Assembly: GCF_901933205.1 (NCBI RefSeq)
Contig: NC_044582.1
Span: 16,591,820 to 16,655,819 of the forward strand
DNA: 64,000 nucleotides
Origin: Camarhynchus parvulus
Lineage: Eukaryota > Chordata > Aves > Passeriformes > Thraupidae
Reading direction: 5' to 3'
Part shown: positions 47,930-60,294 of the stretch, one piece after another
Position numbering within the stretch: position 1 is the first letter of the stretch
Layout of the letters: every line of letters begins with the position of its first letter
The notes under the pieces: generated by a model
Told to the model about the DNA's origin: nothing
The model's input: only the letters and a program-made list of their open reading frames with translations
The model's database searches: none
Position numbers and translations under genes: made by a program

Positions 47930-48660
47930 TCCTGGCTTGGGGATGCTCCCGCTGCCTCATCCCGTTTCCAGGCGAGAGAGCCCACGGGCTGCCCTGGGGC
48001 TGGCGGGACACCAGCAAGGCGAGAAAGCCACAATCCCACAGCCGGGAGGGACGCGGGCAGCAAATTTGTCTTTGCAAAATGGGTTAAGAGACCTGCTCTC
48101 AATTAACCCCGGGTCAGCTCGGCAGGCACGGGGAGGTGGCAGCGCATCCCCGCCGCGCACACCCTCGCAGCCACGGGCAAAGCTGCGCCTGCCTTCGCCG
48201 GGCCGCCGCTGCCTTCATTTTCCATCAGGGAAAGAGCAAAGGACTAATTGCACTAATTAGCGTTGCCCTCATTTCACAGCAATTTCAGGAGCTCGGCAGA
48301 GCGCTGAGCCCCGTGGCGGGTCGGGAAGCGCGGAGGGAATGAGGAGCAGCAGATGTGCGGCGGAAAAAGGTGTGGGATGGGCTGTTGCTGGTCACTCCGG
48401 GCGACACGAGTCCTTGGAGAGGCCACCGGGACGCGGCCACCGCGGTGACAACGGCGGGAAGGCGGCTGAGCATCCCGCATCCTTCATCCCGCATCCTTCA
48501 TCCCGCATCCCCGGCCGGGGGCACTCGGCAGCCCCCGGGATCGATGCCCAGCGGGGTCGGGAGGTTAATGGAGCAGTGCAGAGGCACAGGGAGGGAGCTG
48601 CCCGTGCCACGGTCCCCGCTGCAAGGAGCACTCGCTGACAAGTGATTGACCCGGCCATTG
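47930..48660. promoter_or_regulatory. CpG island, best promoter candidate
   Basis: The core (48100-48560) holds about 45 CpGs in 460 bases at roughly 62% GC, an observed/expected ratio near 1, while the rest of the window is CpG-poor. It includes GCCGCGC, GGGCCGCCGC and GGACGCGGCCACCGCGG. Inside lies a homeodomain-type pair, CTAATTGCACTAATTAG (48244-48260), and at the edge a TGACAAGTGATTGACC motif (PBX/MEIS-like) beside CCATTGTGG (SOX-like). There is no TATA box and no recognisable coding first exon. It may drive a noncoding transcript, be an unannotated 5' exon or be an orphan island. Confidence 0.65.
48471..48510. repeat. 14-bp tandem repeat, about 2.8 copies
   Basis: The unit CATCCCGCATCCTT is repeated within the CpG island and ends in CATCCCGCATCC. 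It contributes one CpG per unit. Confidence 0.88.
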
Positions 48661-50615
48661 TGGCCCTGCCTGCTCACAGGAACAAACACGCTCCGAATGA
48701 AAATCTCGGCTTTCTAATCCCAAAGATGCTCTCTGTAGGAAAAGGTGGTTGGCTGCTTGAAGTAGGGACAGAGAGGCATGAGATGAGCTGTTTAGAGAGG
48801 CTGGAGGGAAACGGGGAGCAGAGCAGGGATGTTTTTTCTCCCACACGGTTACAGCCTGCCTCGCTCTTTCCTCAGCTGGTGCTTTAAGACAAAAAGTAAT
48901 GCAACACACACCCGGAATGGGAAAGGAAGGAGAATTGGCAGGAACCAGCACGTCTGCACTTGTTTTAAATTTTTATATTTATTAAAATAATCTGGAAGTC
49001 TCTTGCATTCCAGCAGCCTTTGGAACAGCACTGAAATAAGTTACATACTGGGGAATGCTTGATTTCCAGCAGCTCCAGACAAACACATCTCCTGGAGGGA
49101 CTGGTAAGAATGGGCACAGGAGTGACTTGTGCTTAATCCCATCTGTGAAATGTTCATATTCTCCAGTCTGAGCCCTTCTGGCAGAGGCAGGAGTCAGCAG
49201 CAAGCTGACTCAATCTAACCATGAGGGTGCTTGGATTGAGGTGTTTACAGAAACATCCTGCACCCCCAGTAGCTCTGACAACCTCCAGCTAACAGCTGCT
49301 CTAAGAAGGACCATAAAGAAAGTAATTAAATACTGAAATGCCACTAAAAAGACAAGAGATGGAGACAGCTGGCAGTGCCCTGACCCTCTGTGCTGGTGCC
49401 AAGAACCAGCCCAGACCACAGCAAACTCTGGTGAAGAAGGCAAATGCTGCCCAGACAGCCCAGTTTTGTGGAAAAAAAAAAAAAAAAAAAAGATTATTAA
49501 CCAGCTTCCAAATCTGCCTCTGAGCCCCTGACCAGGACACCAGGGGAGATATTCCATAGATCAGGAGCAAACTCACTGCCCAGCACCAACGTTTAGCTCT
49601 GGTGGTCCCTTCCCCACAGTGATGCTCATCCTCCCTTGCCAGGGCTGCTCCCTTCACCCCCTGAGCTCTGGAGCCTCAGACCTCCAAAATCCAGGGATGT
49701 TTTTGCCAGCAGCCCCTGGAATGCAGCCCGTGCTGCAGCTGGTGGCACGGATTGCTGCCGGGGGAGCGGGCAGAGCCAAGGCTGGCACGGGGACAGGGGC
49801 TGTGGGCACTGCCAGCAGCAGCACAGCGGCCGGGACCCACAGACAGCTCTTCTGATCAAACAGGATCAGGGGTGGCTGAGGAGATCAGCCATGTACTGAT
49901 CAAAGCCATGTATTGATGTGAAACCCGCTGGGAAAGCGACCCCCCCCTTCAAAAAATATTATTTTGGAAGAAATCCTAAGTGGATCCAAGGGAAGGAGGG
50001 GAGGTAGGAGTGAGAAAAAGGGAAGAAAGGAGCAGGAACTCTCCGGGGCAGCTGAGAAGGACAGAATGGAGAGAGGGTGAAGTCTGTGCAAATACTGGAT
50101 GAGGAATGGGTATTTTGCACAGACTGTCCTTACCTGAGCCATGCTGTTCCTCAGGACCCTCTGACTTGCCACAGTCACATTCTAAACTCTGGAATTCCAT
50201 CTGGAATGCAAAGTCAGGGCTGATTTTTAAAGTGCATGGCAGCTTTGGGGACACAAGAGCAAACAAAAGACCTGGCTGTGGATACAAGGGGAAATGCACC
50301 ATTTGCCTTTCATTTTGGGGAAAAAACACAGATCTGCACGTCCAGATAACTGAATTCCTTAAATGCACACAGCTGGTTTATACAGACCCTGCAGCTCCAG
50401 CTGATGGACAAAACTCACTCTGAATATCTTGAAATGTCATAAAATATAGGAAGTGTGTATCTGACAGCCACATAATACAACAAGGACATCCTACAGCACA
50501 GACATCCTTTATCCCCCTGCAATTACCTTCACACTGCTGTCTTATTCAGCAGCTCTGTGGTCTCCAGACTTTGGAGATTTACCTCTTTACATTTACTTTT
50601 TTTCCTTTTTTTCAG
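48661..50615. other. Noncoding stretch downstream of the CpG island
   Basis: No gene recognised. A minus-strand splice-like pair encloses 50134-50200 (acceptor TTTGCATTCCAG, donor CTCAG/GTAAGGA) with one open frame of 22 codons (MEFQSLECDCGK at its start), unrecognised. A purine-rich tract lies at 49985-50036. Confidence 0.4.
49472..49491. repeat. Poly(A)20 tract
   Basis: Twenty consecutive A. I looked for a retroposed body upstream and for flanking duplications and saw neither, so it is called only as a homopolymer. Confidence 0.92.
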
Positions 50616-50870
50616 TTATGAATATTGCAGCTTCTGAGATAAAAAGAGGCTGGGAAGAAAGAGAACTCTTTGCCTGTGAGGAATGAACAAGAGAAATAGG
50701 AGGACACAAAAAAAACCCCTCAGAGTTTCTCCATGTTCTTTCTTTGCATCCTTTGTATTCCCCCAGCTGAAAGTGGTAAATCACAAAACCCCAATTCAAG
50801 ACTAAGTTTCATAAGGCATCAAAATAAGTCTGTGGTGCCCATAGACCCAATAAATTAAGAGCATCCAGCA
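50616..50870 (+). other. Terminal-exon-like segment (low confidence)
   Basis: A very strong acceptor (TTTTTTTCCTTTTTTTTCAG-type tract ending 50615) is followed by a short frame, MNIAASEIKRGWEERELF to a stop at 50684-50686, and then by an AATAAA signal at 50849-50854. This is the layout of a 3' terminal exon. However, the frame is short, the poly-T tract may be a simple repeat, and no upstream exon is identified. Noncoding transcript or chance are equally likely. Confidence 0.13.
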
Positions 50871-53518
50871 AAGACCTAGAATTTATTGTTGGTTACCAGA
50901 ACAGAGCCAAACACATTGCGATTAAAAAATTAGGGAGAGGCCTGGAAGTGGCAATAATCCCCCAGCTCAGTGGAGAAGGAATCTAACTTAGCTTCCTTCT
51001 GATGCTAATAATTAGGAGGACTTGTGAGGCCTGAGGGGGTATTAGGTTGTTTACAATTTGGCCTTTAGCAGATAAATTAAGGACTTTAGGAAGCCAGCAG
51101 AGACTTCCCAGGAGGGGCTTGTGCTGGGCAGGTTCTCTGTGCTGCCCATGGCAGCAGGAATGCCCCTTGGACTGAGACAGAAAACAGCTTTAAAGGGATA
51201 AAAAATGGAAAACAGGCTGAATTAGCCCAAGAAAAAGATCAATATCTACACAGGGCACCTGAAGCTGGTACCAAAGCTCTGCCTGCAGAAAGGAGGGAGA
51301 CTGGAGCGCTGTTCTGTGAGTGGGATGGGACCTCACCGTGGATGGAATAATAACAGCGCCTCCAGCCAGCTAACAGCCTTTCTGGGAAAGAGGCAGAGGT
51401 GAAAACTGCATTGCCTGCTTTAATTCTTTCCTCACAGTTCTGGAGCTTTTTACTGTTTTGTCCTAAATGACCCAATATGGGACTTTGATCAAACAAGCCC
51501 TAGGTGAGTTCTTCCCCAAAGATGACAGTTAATGCCATCTGAAGGGCTGCCCAAAAAGGCTCCTTTGGAAAAGCTCTTTCTCCAGCTAACCTCTCCTCCA
51601 ATTTAGTGCTTTACATCTGAAATTTTGAAGCCAATTTTCTTTTTACTGGAGCTTTAATGAAAGGAGAAAATTATTCATAATGGCAGTTGTTACTCTGGGA
51701 AGAGGCAAGTGAAGCTCTCAGGACTTTTGCCCTAGACCTCATGTCACTTTTTTTTTACTCTGTTTGAGCAGCAGAGACACATTTTTTACTCCAGTGGCTC
51801 ATGTATTCCACACAAATTAGCACAAAGCCTTATGACAGCAGTGGAGGCTGGGGTGTCACCTTGGTGAGCAGGAGGCATGTGGGAGGGTCTCAGACAGCTC
51901 TGGATGGTCACAAATGGCCCTTGAGAGCAGGCACCACTGCCCCCATCCCAGCGGGTTTTGCCTTCTTGTTATCCCACAGCCCTGCTGTAATTCTGCCTCG
52001 TTCCTCGGCCCCAGACAATTTCTGGTCCTGCTCCTTCCTACAGTCCAGGTGCCCAACACCAGCAAGGGCACCAAAATGTCTCATTTAATCTGATTTAATC
52101 AGCAGCTTCTAAACCAAAGGCATTTAGGGACATGAACAGCACCAGAACACTCACTGCCCATGCTTGGGGAGGTGATGAATGCTCCTGGGTTCACCCAAGG
52201 GAAGTGCCTGAGCCTCTGGAGGGGTATGGTGAGCCTACAAACATTCCAGCTGCTGTAAAAAGTTTATTTGATAATTATTTTAATTATCTCTATCCAAGCA
52301 CTGTCTGGGCCCTGAGTATGCATTTTCTCTCTCAATCATCACATGCAGCAGCACAAAACCCCTTGGAAAAAATGGACAGTAAAGGAAGCCAAACCCACAA
52401 CTTTTTAAACTTCTGACTTTCATAACAACCTGTTTATTTTATTAGCTGAGAACTGACGGTAGAGTGAATGTTGTTTGAGTCAACTTACATATATAGGTGA
52501 AAAAATTCCCAGTGACTTAGGAAAGGAGTCTGGGAAGGGAGAGGCAGGGAGGTGGGAAACGACTTATTGCTTTGCAATAAAGCTTTTAAAGAAAAGAGAA
52601 AGGGGTGGGGAGAGGAGGAAAGAAAAGAGCAGCAGGAGGCCATCTAACAAAGCAGATTCTGCCCAAATTGCCAGCGAGAGGCCCACGAGTCAGTGGGGGC
52701 TCATGATGGGGGAAAAAGCTCCGGCAGCCCTGAGGATATTGTGAGGTGAAGAAAGTGCTTTGCAAAGTGGGAACAGCCTGCCCTGTTGCTGGGGTCCTTT
52801 CTTTGTTTGCTCAGCCCTGCAAATCACTCTCTGGATGGTATTTTGTAAAGGCAGCATTTGCCTGGTGGGATGGGCAGCTCCCTGTGGCCAGTGCCCTGCA
52901 GCATCTGCATCCCCTTCTGCTCCGAAATGATTTCAGCCACGAGTGCAGCTGCCCTCCACAGATTTCCCTTTGGACCAGAGGATACCAAACTCACAGCAGA
53001 GACAATATCTTGTCTGTATGCCACATCCAAATTAGTAAAAAGACTTTGACTAAGCCAACAAGCAGCAGCTTCTTGAAAACCCCTACCAGCGGCTCCTTGC
53101 TCAGTGCAAAGCAGCAGGATGCTCTGAAGCTCAGTCTGTAACCTGCTCCATCCTCTGTACATGGCAGAGCACCCAGCCATTGCTCTGACACACCTGTGTT
53201 AGAAATAAATGGTGCCACTTTTGGAGCAGTGCCTCGCTTTCCCAGCCAGTGACACGGGCAGTAAAGCTGCCCCTCAGACTCCCCATTGCTTGCTGGTGGA
53301 TGGAAATCCCTGTGAGCGCACTCTGAGCACTTTGGATGTGTCAGAAGCCACATCTCCCTCACCAGAGCCCCAGCCAGGAGCAGCCCCTGCAGGAGAACAC
53401 TGTGAGGGGACACTTTGAAGTCGTGTCCTTTCTTCTCTTTCAAGGAGCGATTTATAGAGGCACTTGCTGCCCGGAGATTGATGGACAAAAGGGCTGGATC
53501 AGCTGCTGTGTAGCCAGG
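50871..53518. other. Noncoding stretch with a purine tract
   Basis: No gene recognised. A nearly pure purine run at about 52588-52629 (single T interruption) could form triplex (H-DNA) structures. Open frames up to 165 codons resemble no known family. Confidence 0.5.
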
Positions 53519-53592
53519 GGTGAAAGCCTGGATCCATCAAGGTCAGTGGCAAAATTCCCATTGACTTCAATGAGGGCAGGAATTCCACCCTG
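53519..53592. mobile_element. Ancient amniote palindromic repeat remnant
   Basis: The segment reads GGTGAAAGCCTGGATCCATC, AAGGTCAGTGGCAAAATTCC, CATTGACTTCAATGAGGGCA, GGAATTCCACCC. The two halves are roughly reverse complements (CCTG-CAT-TCA-TG pairing), and the CCCATTGACTTCAATG core is a hallmark I recall of an old foldback repeat widespread in sauropsids. I cannot name the family. It is a fossil copy with about 75 bases recognisable. Confidence 0.5.
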
Positions 53593-56500
53593 CTCTGCTT
53601 TGCTGGATGCCTTCACATGGAAGCCTTGTGTCACAGCCAGATGTTAAATTCGGCTTTTCCTTCAGCACACACACCACAGGGACCCACTGGACAAGGTGCT
53701 TCAGAGAATCCAGGCTGGGAGTCAGCACACACAAACACACAGGCCCTTTCCCAAGGGCTTTGATATCCTGCAGAGCTGCAGGAAAACACAGTTTGGGAAA
53801 GGAAAGCAGCAAACCTGACCCCAGGCTTGGGCAGCAGTGACCTGCCTTCCTGCCAGTGAGCTCCATAGGTTTTATGTGTTGGTTTACTCTGGTGATTAAT
53901 AAAACATTTGGTGTTTGATGGGATTTATCAACCAGGAGAGACACAGCTCCCAGAAAAGATCAGCAGCCTCCTCAGTCACACAGCTGCTGCTCAGGACTTT
54001 GTGCAAGCCCTGTGCACACACTGCTGAAGGAGAGTCATCCTTGTTTGACATCGTTGGTAAGAGATGCTGAGAAACCTGAGAGATGCTGACATGCAGCTAA
54101 ACCTGCTGAAGGATGTGCTGTGGGTACCAGAGGCAGCCTGGCTCCAGGGCAGACAGCTCAGGTTAACACAGCTGCACAGAGCCTGTACCCAGCCCTGGGA
54201 GCCATCCCAAAACCAAGGACCAAGCAGCAAAATCCCAAATTTACAGAGATTTGCTGGAGAAATACCTGCTGGATCCGCTCTCTGCCTGCACTTTTTTGGC
54301 CATATGGTGTCCAGCTACGCTCCCCAAGCAAGCATCCATCAGCCCATGCTTATCTGCATCCTGGCCTGGGCTTAGCAGGCATTTTTAAGATGTCACTGCA
54401 AGAGACATCTCCCACATGTGCTTCAGCATCAGCGTGTGTCAGAAGCTCAAGGTCCAGCCATGCTCTTCCCGCATTTTGCCAAGTAAGCAGTTTTGGGCTT
54501 CAGCTCTCCTTCACAAACACTTCTCTATGAGCTCATGCTGATACTCTGGGGAGAAGCTGTCAGACAGCATGGGAAAGGGGGATTTTCTGCTTCCAGAGGA
54601 GACAGCACGTTCCCCAGCAGCAGGGCTGCTCACGGGGTCACTGCCATAAAACCCTCCTGGGCACTTGGGCAGAGCAGGGAGCGCTTTCTTCTCTCACTGT
54701 CCCACTACTGTAGTGGGGAAAGAGGCAACTCTCCTTCACCCTTCCCACTCTCTGAGCCATCCTGCACGGACACAAACCTCGTGTTCATGTCCTGCAGGAC
54801 ACCTTCAGTGCATGGAATTTTCTTCAGGGTGGGGAGGAGAGCAGGGGGAGGCAAGAAGCCAATGGAGAGGAAATCTGTGAGGTTTGAAAGACGCACAGGA
54901 CTTGCAGCAGCTCTCAAGCTGGACCCTGCAGCAGCCCATTGCTTTTCTGGCCATGTTGCTGGCACTCCAGGAACACACCAAGCCCTTCCTGCTGGCAGCA
55001 AAGCCCATCCCAGAGGCTGGAGAGACTTTGAATATTAATTTACAGGCACTGAAGTCTCTGAGCCTCTATTGCAGAGCTAAATCTAATGAGGGGGCTGGGT
55101 AGGACTCACAGGCTGTGGCTTTCCAGCCAGGCCTTCATCAAATGCACAGCCTGTAAAAGGGAAAGGTCTGGGCAGACAGTCTTGCAAGGCCTGGAATAAA
55201 GCACACCCCAGCCAGATTTGGGTTCAAATTACATTTTCTAATGTACCACCAGAGACTTTGGCTCTGTTGTTACCGTGCAAAAGGATTTGTAATGGAATGG
55301 AGATTTAATCTATTATTGATTATTGCATTATTAAAAAAAAAAATAAAGTCAGTCTCTTTGAAGGACAAAGCAATATATTCTTAAAAACCCTGACGTTTCA
55401 TAGTAACTTTCATAGTCTTTACTGCTCTTCCCTTTCCCCAATACAAATCTTATTACCAGACACAAAGTTTTACTCTTGTGCTGTTTTATATCTCATAGTT
55501 TTATCCTGCAGCTGTCCACTCCAGCCCAGCATCACCTACTTTATCTCCCCTTGTCACCTGCCAGCATTCCCCTCCCCTTGTGGCCTGGGGCCACATCTCT
55601 CTGCTCCTCCAGGATGCTCCAGCTTCAGCCACCACCTGGGCTTCCTTTTACTCCATTTTCCATCCAAAAAAATCCCCCAACCAGAAACATGCATATGTAG
55701 AAAAATAACTTTGTACTTTGGCTATGCACTATCAGATTGAACGCTCTAGTTTGGAGACATTTAAAATTCTTTGGGGAAATGATTTAACGTCCCATAACTT
55801 GGTGTTGCACGACATGGTTTAGTGCTCTAGAACTGTGAAAAGGTGAGGACAAGGGTTGGAACACCAAGCTGAGCCAGCTCTGGTGCAGTTTTGGAGGCAG
55901 GGAGAGGGGTGAAAAGGCAGGGTGGAAGCCAGAGAGGATCTACCTACAGAGCAGCAATCCCAGCTCAGAGGGTGCCCCAGAGGCTGCCAGAGCCCTGTTC
56001 TGCCCCAGGTGTGGACAAGGGTCAGGTTACCTGGCCATGCAGGACCAGGGATGCTCAGCCCTGTGCTCCCCCACCAGCCAGGGGGGCTCATACTGGGGAA
56101 GGAATTTTCACAAGCAACCCAATATTAAACCCAGTGGTTCTTGGGTAAGATGTGTGCACTGGGGTTCATGTCAAAAAACCACACAGGGTATACACAATCC
56201 AGCCAACACTGTTGGAACTTTATCTTTTGGTGTCCTTTGTAGTTTTTGTTATTGTAAGTGCAGATCTAAGCCTACTTAAAACATCTCAGTGCTGCTTTAA
56301 CAGAGGTTTTATTTTGCATCTTGTACAATTAAGCCTCTCAACAGTGGTTTGGGATAAGTGCACACTGGAGATCAAAGTCGCGCAGCTACATTTTCCCTCA
56401 CCACCTGAGGACCTACGAACAGAACTATGCAGATCTCAGAAACCTCATTTAAGGTGAAAAATCCCATCAGCTATAATGTGTAGATTCTTAACAGATGTTG

Positions 56501-56859
56501 TGCTGGAGCCAGCAGCTCCACGCTATGGCATCTATAGTGGAAGAGCAGTATTTAGTCATGAGGTATTTCTTTCATAGCACATTATGATGCCTGAACCCCG
56601 AGCAAAAAAAATAAATAATTTAATTTATATTACATTTAAAAGCAACCTTAGACCTGGAGCTGTTAGGACTGGGCTTGTCACAAAGGCATCTGACTACAGG
56701 GCTGTCAAAAACCTTCCTGCCTCCCTGTGGGCTGAGAAACCCAGTCCTGGCTGGGGAAGGCAGAATGGGAATGCTGTGAGTCACAGAAACAATGTCACCT
56801 CCCTCTGGCCACACAGCCAGAGCAGAGAGACGTCTGGAGGAGCCAGAGAGAGGACAGGA
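53593..56859. other. Noncoding stretch, no gene recognised
   Basis: No exon, RNA gene or transposon is supported. The segment 55220-55400 is AT-rich with a short A run. The 181-codon frame at 54493-55038 is unrecognised and overlapped by minus-strand frames. Confidence 0.5.
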
Positions 56860-56905
56860 GGGATGTAGGGACAGGCAGGAGGAATGCAGGGACAGGCAGG
56901 AAGGC
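56860..56905. repeat. 22-bp tandem duplication
   Basis: Two imperfect copies with the core AGGGACAGGCAGGA, embedded in a purine-rich AGGA/AGGCAGG stretch. Confidence 0.75.
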
Positions 56906-58719
56906 AGGGGACAGCTCTCACAAGCTGCTGCTCGTGTGCCAGCTGTGACTGAGCTCTGGCTGCAGCTCCTGCAAGTGCTGCAGAGGAGCACCGGAGATTT
57001 CAAAAAAGCAATTGGTTTAAAGATGCTGATTAAAAAAACCCCACAATAATTTAATTGAGTAGGTTTCGGGCCAGTTGTGAGAAGGGACACGTTTCAGCCA
57101 TTCTGTCAGCTGGAGAAAAGTTAAAACACATCAGAATTAGTATTTTTGTGATGGAGCTGTGCTTTCCCAGTCACTCCAGACAACGCAGAGCCTGTAGAAA
57201 TGCAGAAACTCCCAAATGCTGCAAAAGGAAGAGCACTGCTGAGAAGCACATCCTCAGCTCTGGAGCTGGGCATCCCTGGCATCCTCCCTGTGGCTGCCCA
57301 GGCAGCAGCAGTGCCTGTGCCATCCATCAGTGGCTTCTCCCTCGCTCATTCCCTCATGTTCAGCGTGGTGCAGCCCTCCAGGTGGGCTGTGGACCTTCCC
57401 AGCAGAATTCCAAGGCTCCCCCACTGCAGAGCCGTGCTCCATCCTGCAGGAGCAGCCCAGACACGGGGCCCTCGCCGCACTCTGATAAGCAGCACTCACT
57501 TTTAAGATCTCATAAATCACAATGTCAGGCAGCTTTCATGGTCTAATTGAGCCCGGAGTCCTTCAGTAACAAGCCCTTGAGAAGTGGGGGCAAAAAAGAA
57601 TTTCCCAAAGCCGAGCTCTGAGGGGGTTTTCACCCTTGCCAAAGATTCCTGCCTCCGAGGCTCTCTTTGGCTGAGCACAGCCAGCAGAACAGCAACCCAG
57701 GCAGCAGTGATTAAGTGTCAGGTGAGTGTGTCAGGTAACTGCATGCAGAGGGAACAATGCTCACCATAGTGAGAGGAAAAGTCACCCAAAGGCCAGAGAG
57801 ATAAAGCAAATCCTGCTCTGGATGTCTTCTCAGCGCTCATGTCTCCGGTTTGTGGAAATGAAGCATTGCAGCCTGTTAACTCCCCAAAGCCTGGAGAGGG
57901 ATGGGATCCTGCCCTTCAGCCAAAAAGGGGCTTTGCAAGAGGCAGATTGCAGGAATATCTGCTGTGAGGTTGAGGTTCTGCCTTGAGGACTGGCTGAACT
58001 AATCAAACTCCAGCACATCTCTGCCACCCTCCATCCTGGTGTGATTCCTTGAGGAGAAAAATATCCTGTCTTCACCTGACCATGCTCACCTGTACCACAA
58101 AGCCATTCCCAGGCAGACCTGAAGCAATGAGCTCAGCCTACCCACCCTGGGCAGTCTCAGACACAGGAGGGATTGGTACCAACCAGGGTAACATGAGTTC
58201 CTCATCCTCTCTTACAGCCAGACCCAGCTTCACCTCCTGGGCACCAGAAGCCATCACAGATATCCAGGAAATTACCTTGCTCCTAGATAGGCTCATTAAG
58301 CTCTTTACTTAGATAAGGAAGATTGAACTCCTTCCCCTTTCACAGACTTTAAATCAGTTCTGGTACTTCTGCACACTTTTAAACATAACTAACTGCCGTT
58401 TTAAAATCACAGACACTGAAGCTCAACAATTCATAGTTGATTGACAGCTACAACAAAATCCAGCAGCAAAAACCTCTGAGCACCTTCCAAAGAGAAATCA
58501 GGAGATGCTCACCTTGGCAAGGATGGATCCTGGCACAGAGACCTCAGTCCTGGATGATCCTGAATTTCTCGCTCACATCAGGATGGACGTCACTGAAAAC
58601 TAAAGGATCCCTTCTAAGGCCCTGAAAGAATTTATAGTTAGAGAAAAAAGGTGGGGGAAGTAGACAAGCTGAATGAAAGAGCAATTGTTTGTAAGTGTGT
58701 AAGCAAGCAAGTAATCAGA
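56906..58719. other. Noncoding stretch, no gene recognised
   Basis: A strong donor-like CAG/GTGAGT at 57721 (with a second CAG/GTAACT fifteen bases later) has no clear acceptor partner in an open frame. Nothing else is recognisable. Confidence 0.5.
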
Positions 58720-58905
58720 AGTGCTAGGTTTAACAAACCACACCTTTAAACACTCAATCGGTTAATCATTAACATTTGCTTGAAGCATTCTGTTAATTAG
58801 TCCATGAAAGGCTTCTTTCTTCATCTGTAATAAAGGATTTCTCAATTCCAGCATCTTAATTATTTGCCTTCATATTGGATCATCTCAGTGCACACAGAAA
58901 AATTT
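58720..58905. promoter_or_regulatory. Possible conserved noncoding element
   Basis: AT-rich, repeat-free segment with CAAACCACACC (RUNX-like AACCACA), CAATCGGTTAATCATTAAC, CTGTTAATTAGTCC and TCTTAATTATTTGCC. Homeodomain-type cores are dense. The call is inference without alignment. Confidence 0.22.
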
Positions 58906-60268
58906 ATTTCTTAAGTAGTAAGTTTTTCTCTCTCTTTCTCCCCCCTGCAACACGTAGGGTTTTTGGGTTTTTTTCATTGTTCCTTGTTCAAGGGTGAACA
59001 CTTAACAGAACACTGCTGGGAGTTTTAGCCATGAATTTAGGAAACGCAGATTTATGTGGACACTGATATATGAACATAGACGCATGAAGAAGGAATTTTT
59101 CTGTCATGTGTATACATGTTTGGAGGTAAATGTCTTTAATATTTGACCATTTGCCTGTGAAAATCAGCAGCATTGCTGCAGGTTGCAAAGTCTGCTGCAG
59201 AGGTGTACTGAAACTGAGCAGTCCAGAAAGCAGAGGCACGGGAATGTGGGCGAGTTGGGAAGTGCCACTTGTACCCGCATCATTCTTTCCTTGACATCAG
59301 CTCAACACCAGAAGGCAACACAAACATTCAGGCTCTGCAATTAAATCTCTCTCTTAATTTGTCTCCTCCTGAGGAAATGCTTCACCAGCTGTTAACAGCT
59401 GGGTCAGAGCTCAGGGCGCTGAGCCAGGCTCCTGCCATCCTCGGGATGCTTTACTCTGGCTCGTGCTGGATTCGCAAAAACCAGATTCTTCTTTGGTGAA
59501 GTCACTGCGCAAGGTTAGACCTCTCCAAACCCACCAAGCTGAGGCTGGGAAGGAAAGCTCAGGCCAGCAGGTCAGCTCCCATCCCAAGGAAACCATCCCC
59601 GTAACTTTGTGCACATCGAGGAGCAGTAACATTGATGTCTCTTCTGAGACACATTTAAAGTTGGCATTGGGCCCGGGGATTTTGCAATTCACTTCTGTTC
59701 TGCCTTGAAATATGTTCCCTCAATAGATATTTACATTATTCTTTTATTCCAGCTTAGGTACAATCCACAAGGAATACATCCTGCTCTCTCCTTCCCACCA
59801 TCCCTCCTGGTTCCTGCCCGCCCGCTGCACACATTACTCAGAGCCCTGGGTAAAGCTCTTTTCCATGCTAAATATGCATCCAACCACTTAATGAGCTTTG
59901 GCCAGCTCACCAGCAGTTTTGACAGGCCTGTTGAACCAGTGCCAAGCAGAGATGAATGTTTGGCTTGGACCAGCACAATGCTCTGTTTGTCTCATTGTTG
60001 CATTGGAAGTGTTAGCAAACTAATGTGACAGGATGGAGACGCGCACAACTGAAAAATGACTGAAAATGTAATTCTGTGTCAGCACTGACTCCTGAAGGAT
60101 TATTTGTCTCCGGTGACTTTCAGGGAACTTTTCTTTACAGGCTCAGTATAAAGACAGGTCTGTGTGCTGGGGGAAAGTGATCAATTAGTTTTAACCCAGA
60201 TGTAAGGAGCTGCCCTCTGCTCTTGCTTCCTAAGATTTACTGTAACTCAACCAGGCACTCTACAACAA
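58906..60268. other. Noncoding stretch, no gene recognised
   Basis: No coding exon or RNA gene is recognised. A T-rich run lies near 58958-58976. Confidence 0.5.
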
Positions 60269-60294
60269 TTTTTTTTTTTTTTACTTTTTTTTTT
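60269..60294. repeat. Poly(T) tract with AC interruption
   Basis: Fourteen T, then AC, then ten T. It is probably a simple homopolymer; no retroposed body is seen on the minus strand next to it. Confidence 0.88.

Noticed and set aside
49360..49491. Possible processed pseudogene or SINE ending in poly(A)20
   Set aside because: No recognisable source gene, no SINE promoter boxes and no flanking target-site duplication were visible.
50134..50200. Minus-strand exon-like segment with donor CTCAG/GTAAGGA
   Set aside because: Splice sites are good, but it is only 67 bases, not a multiple of three, with an unrecognised peptide and no partner exon.
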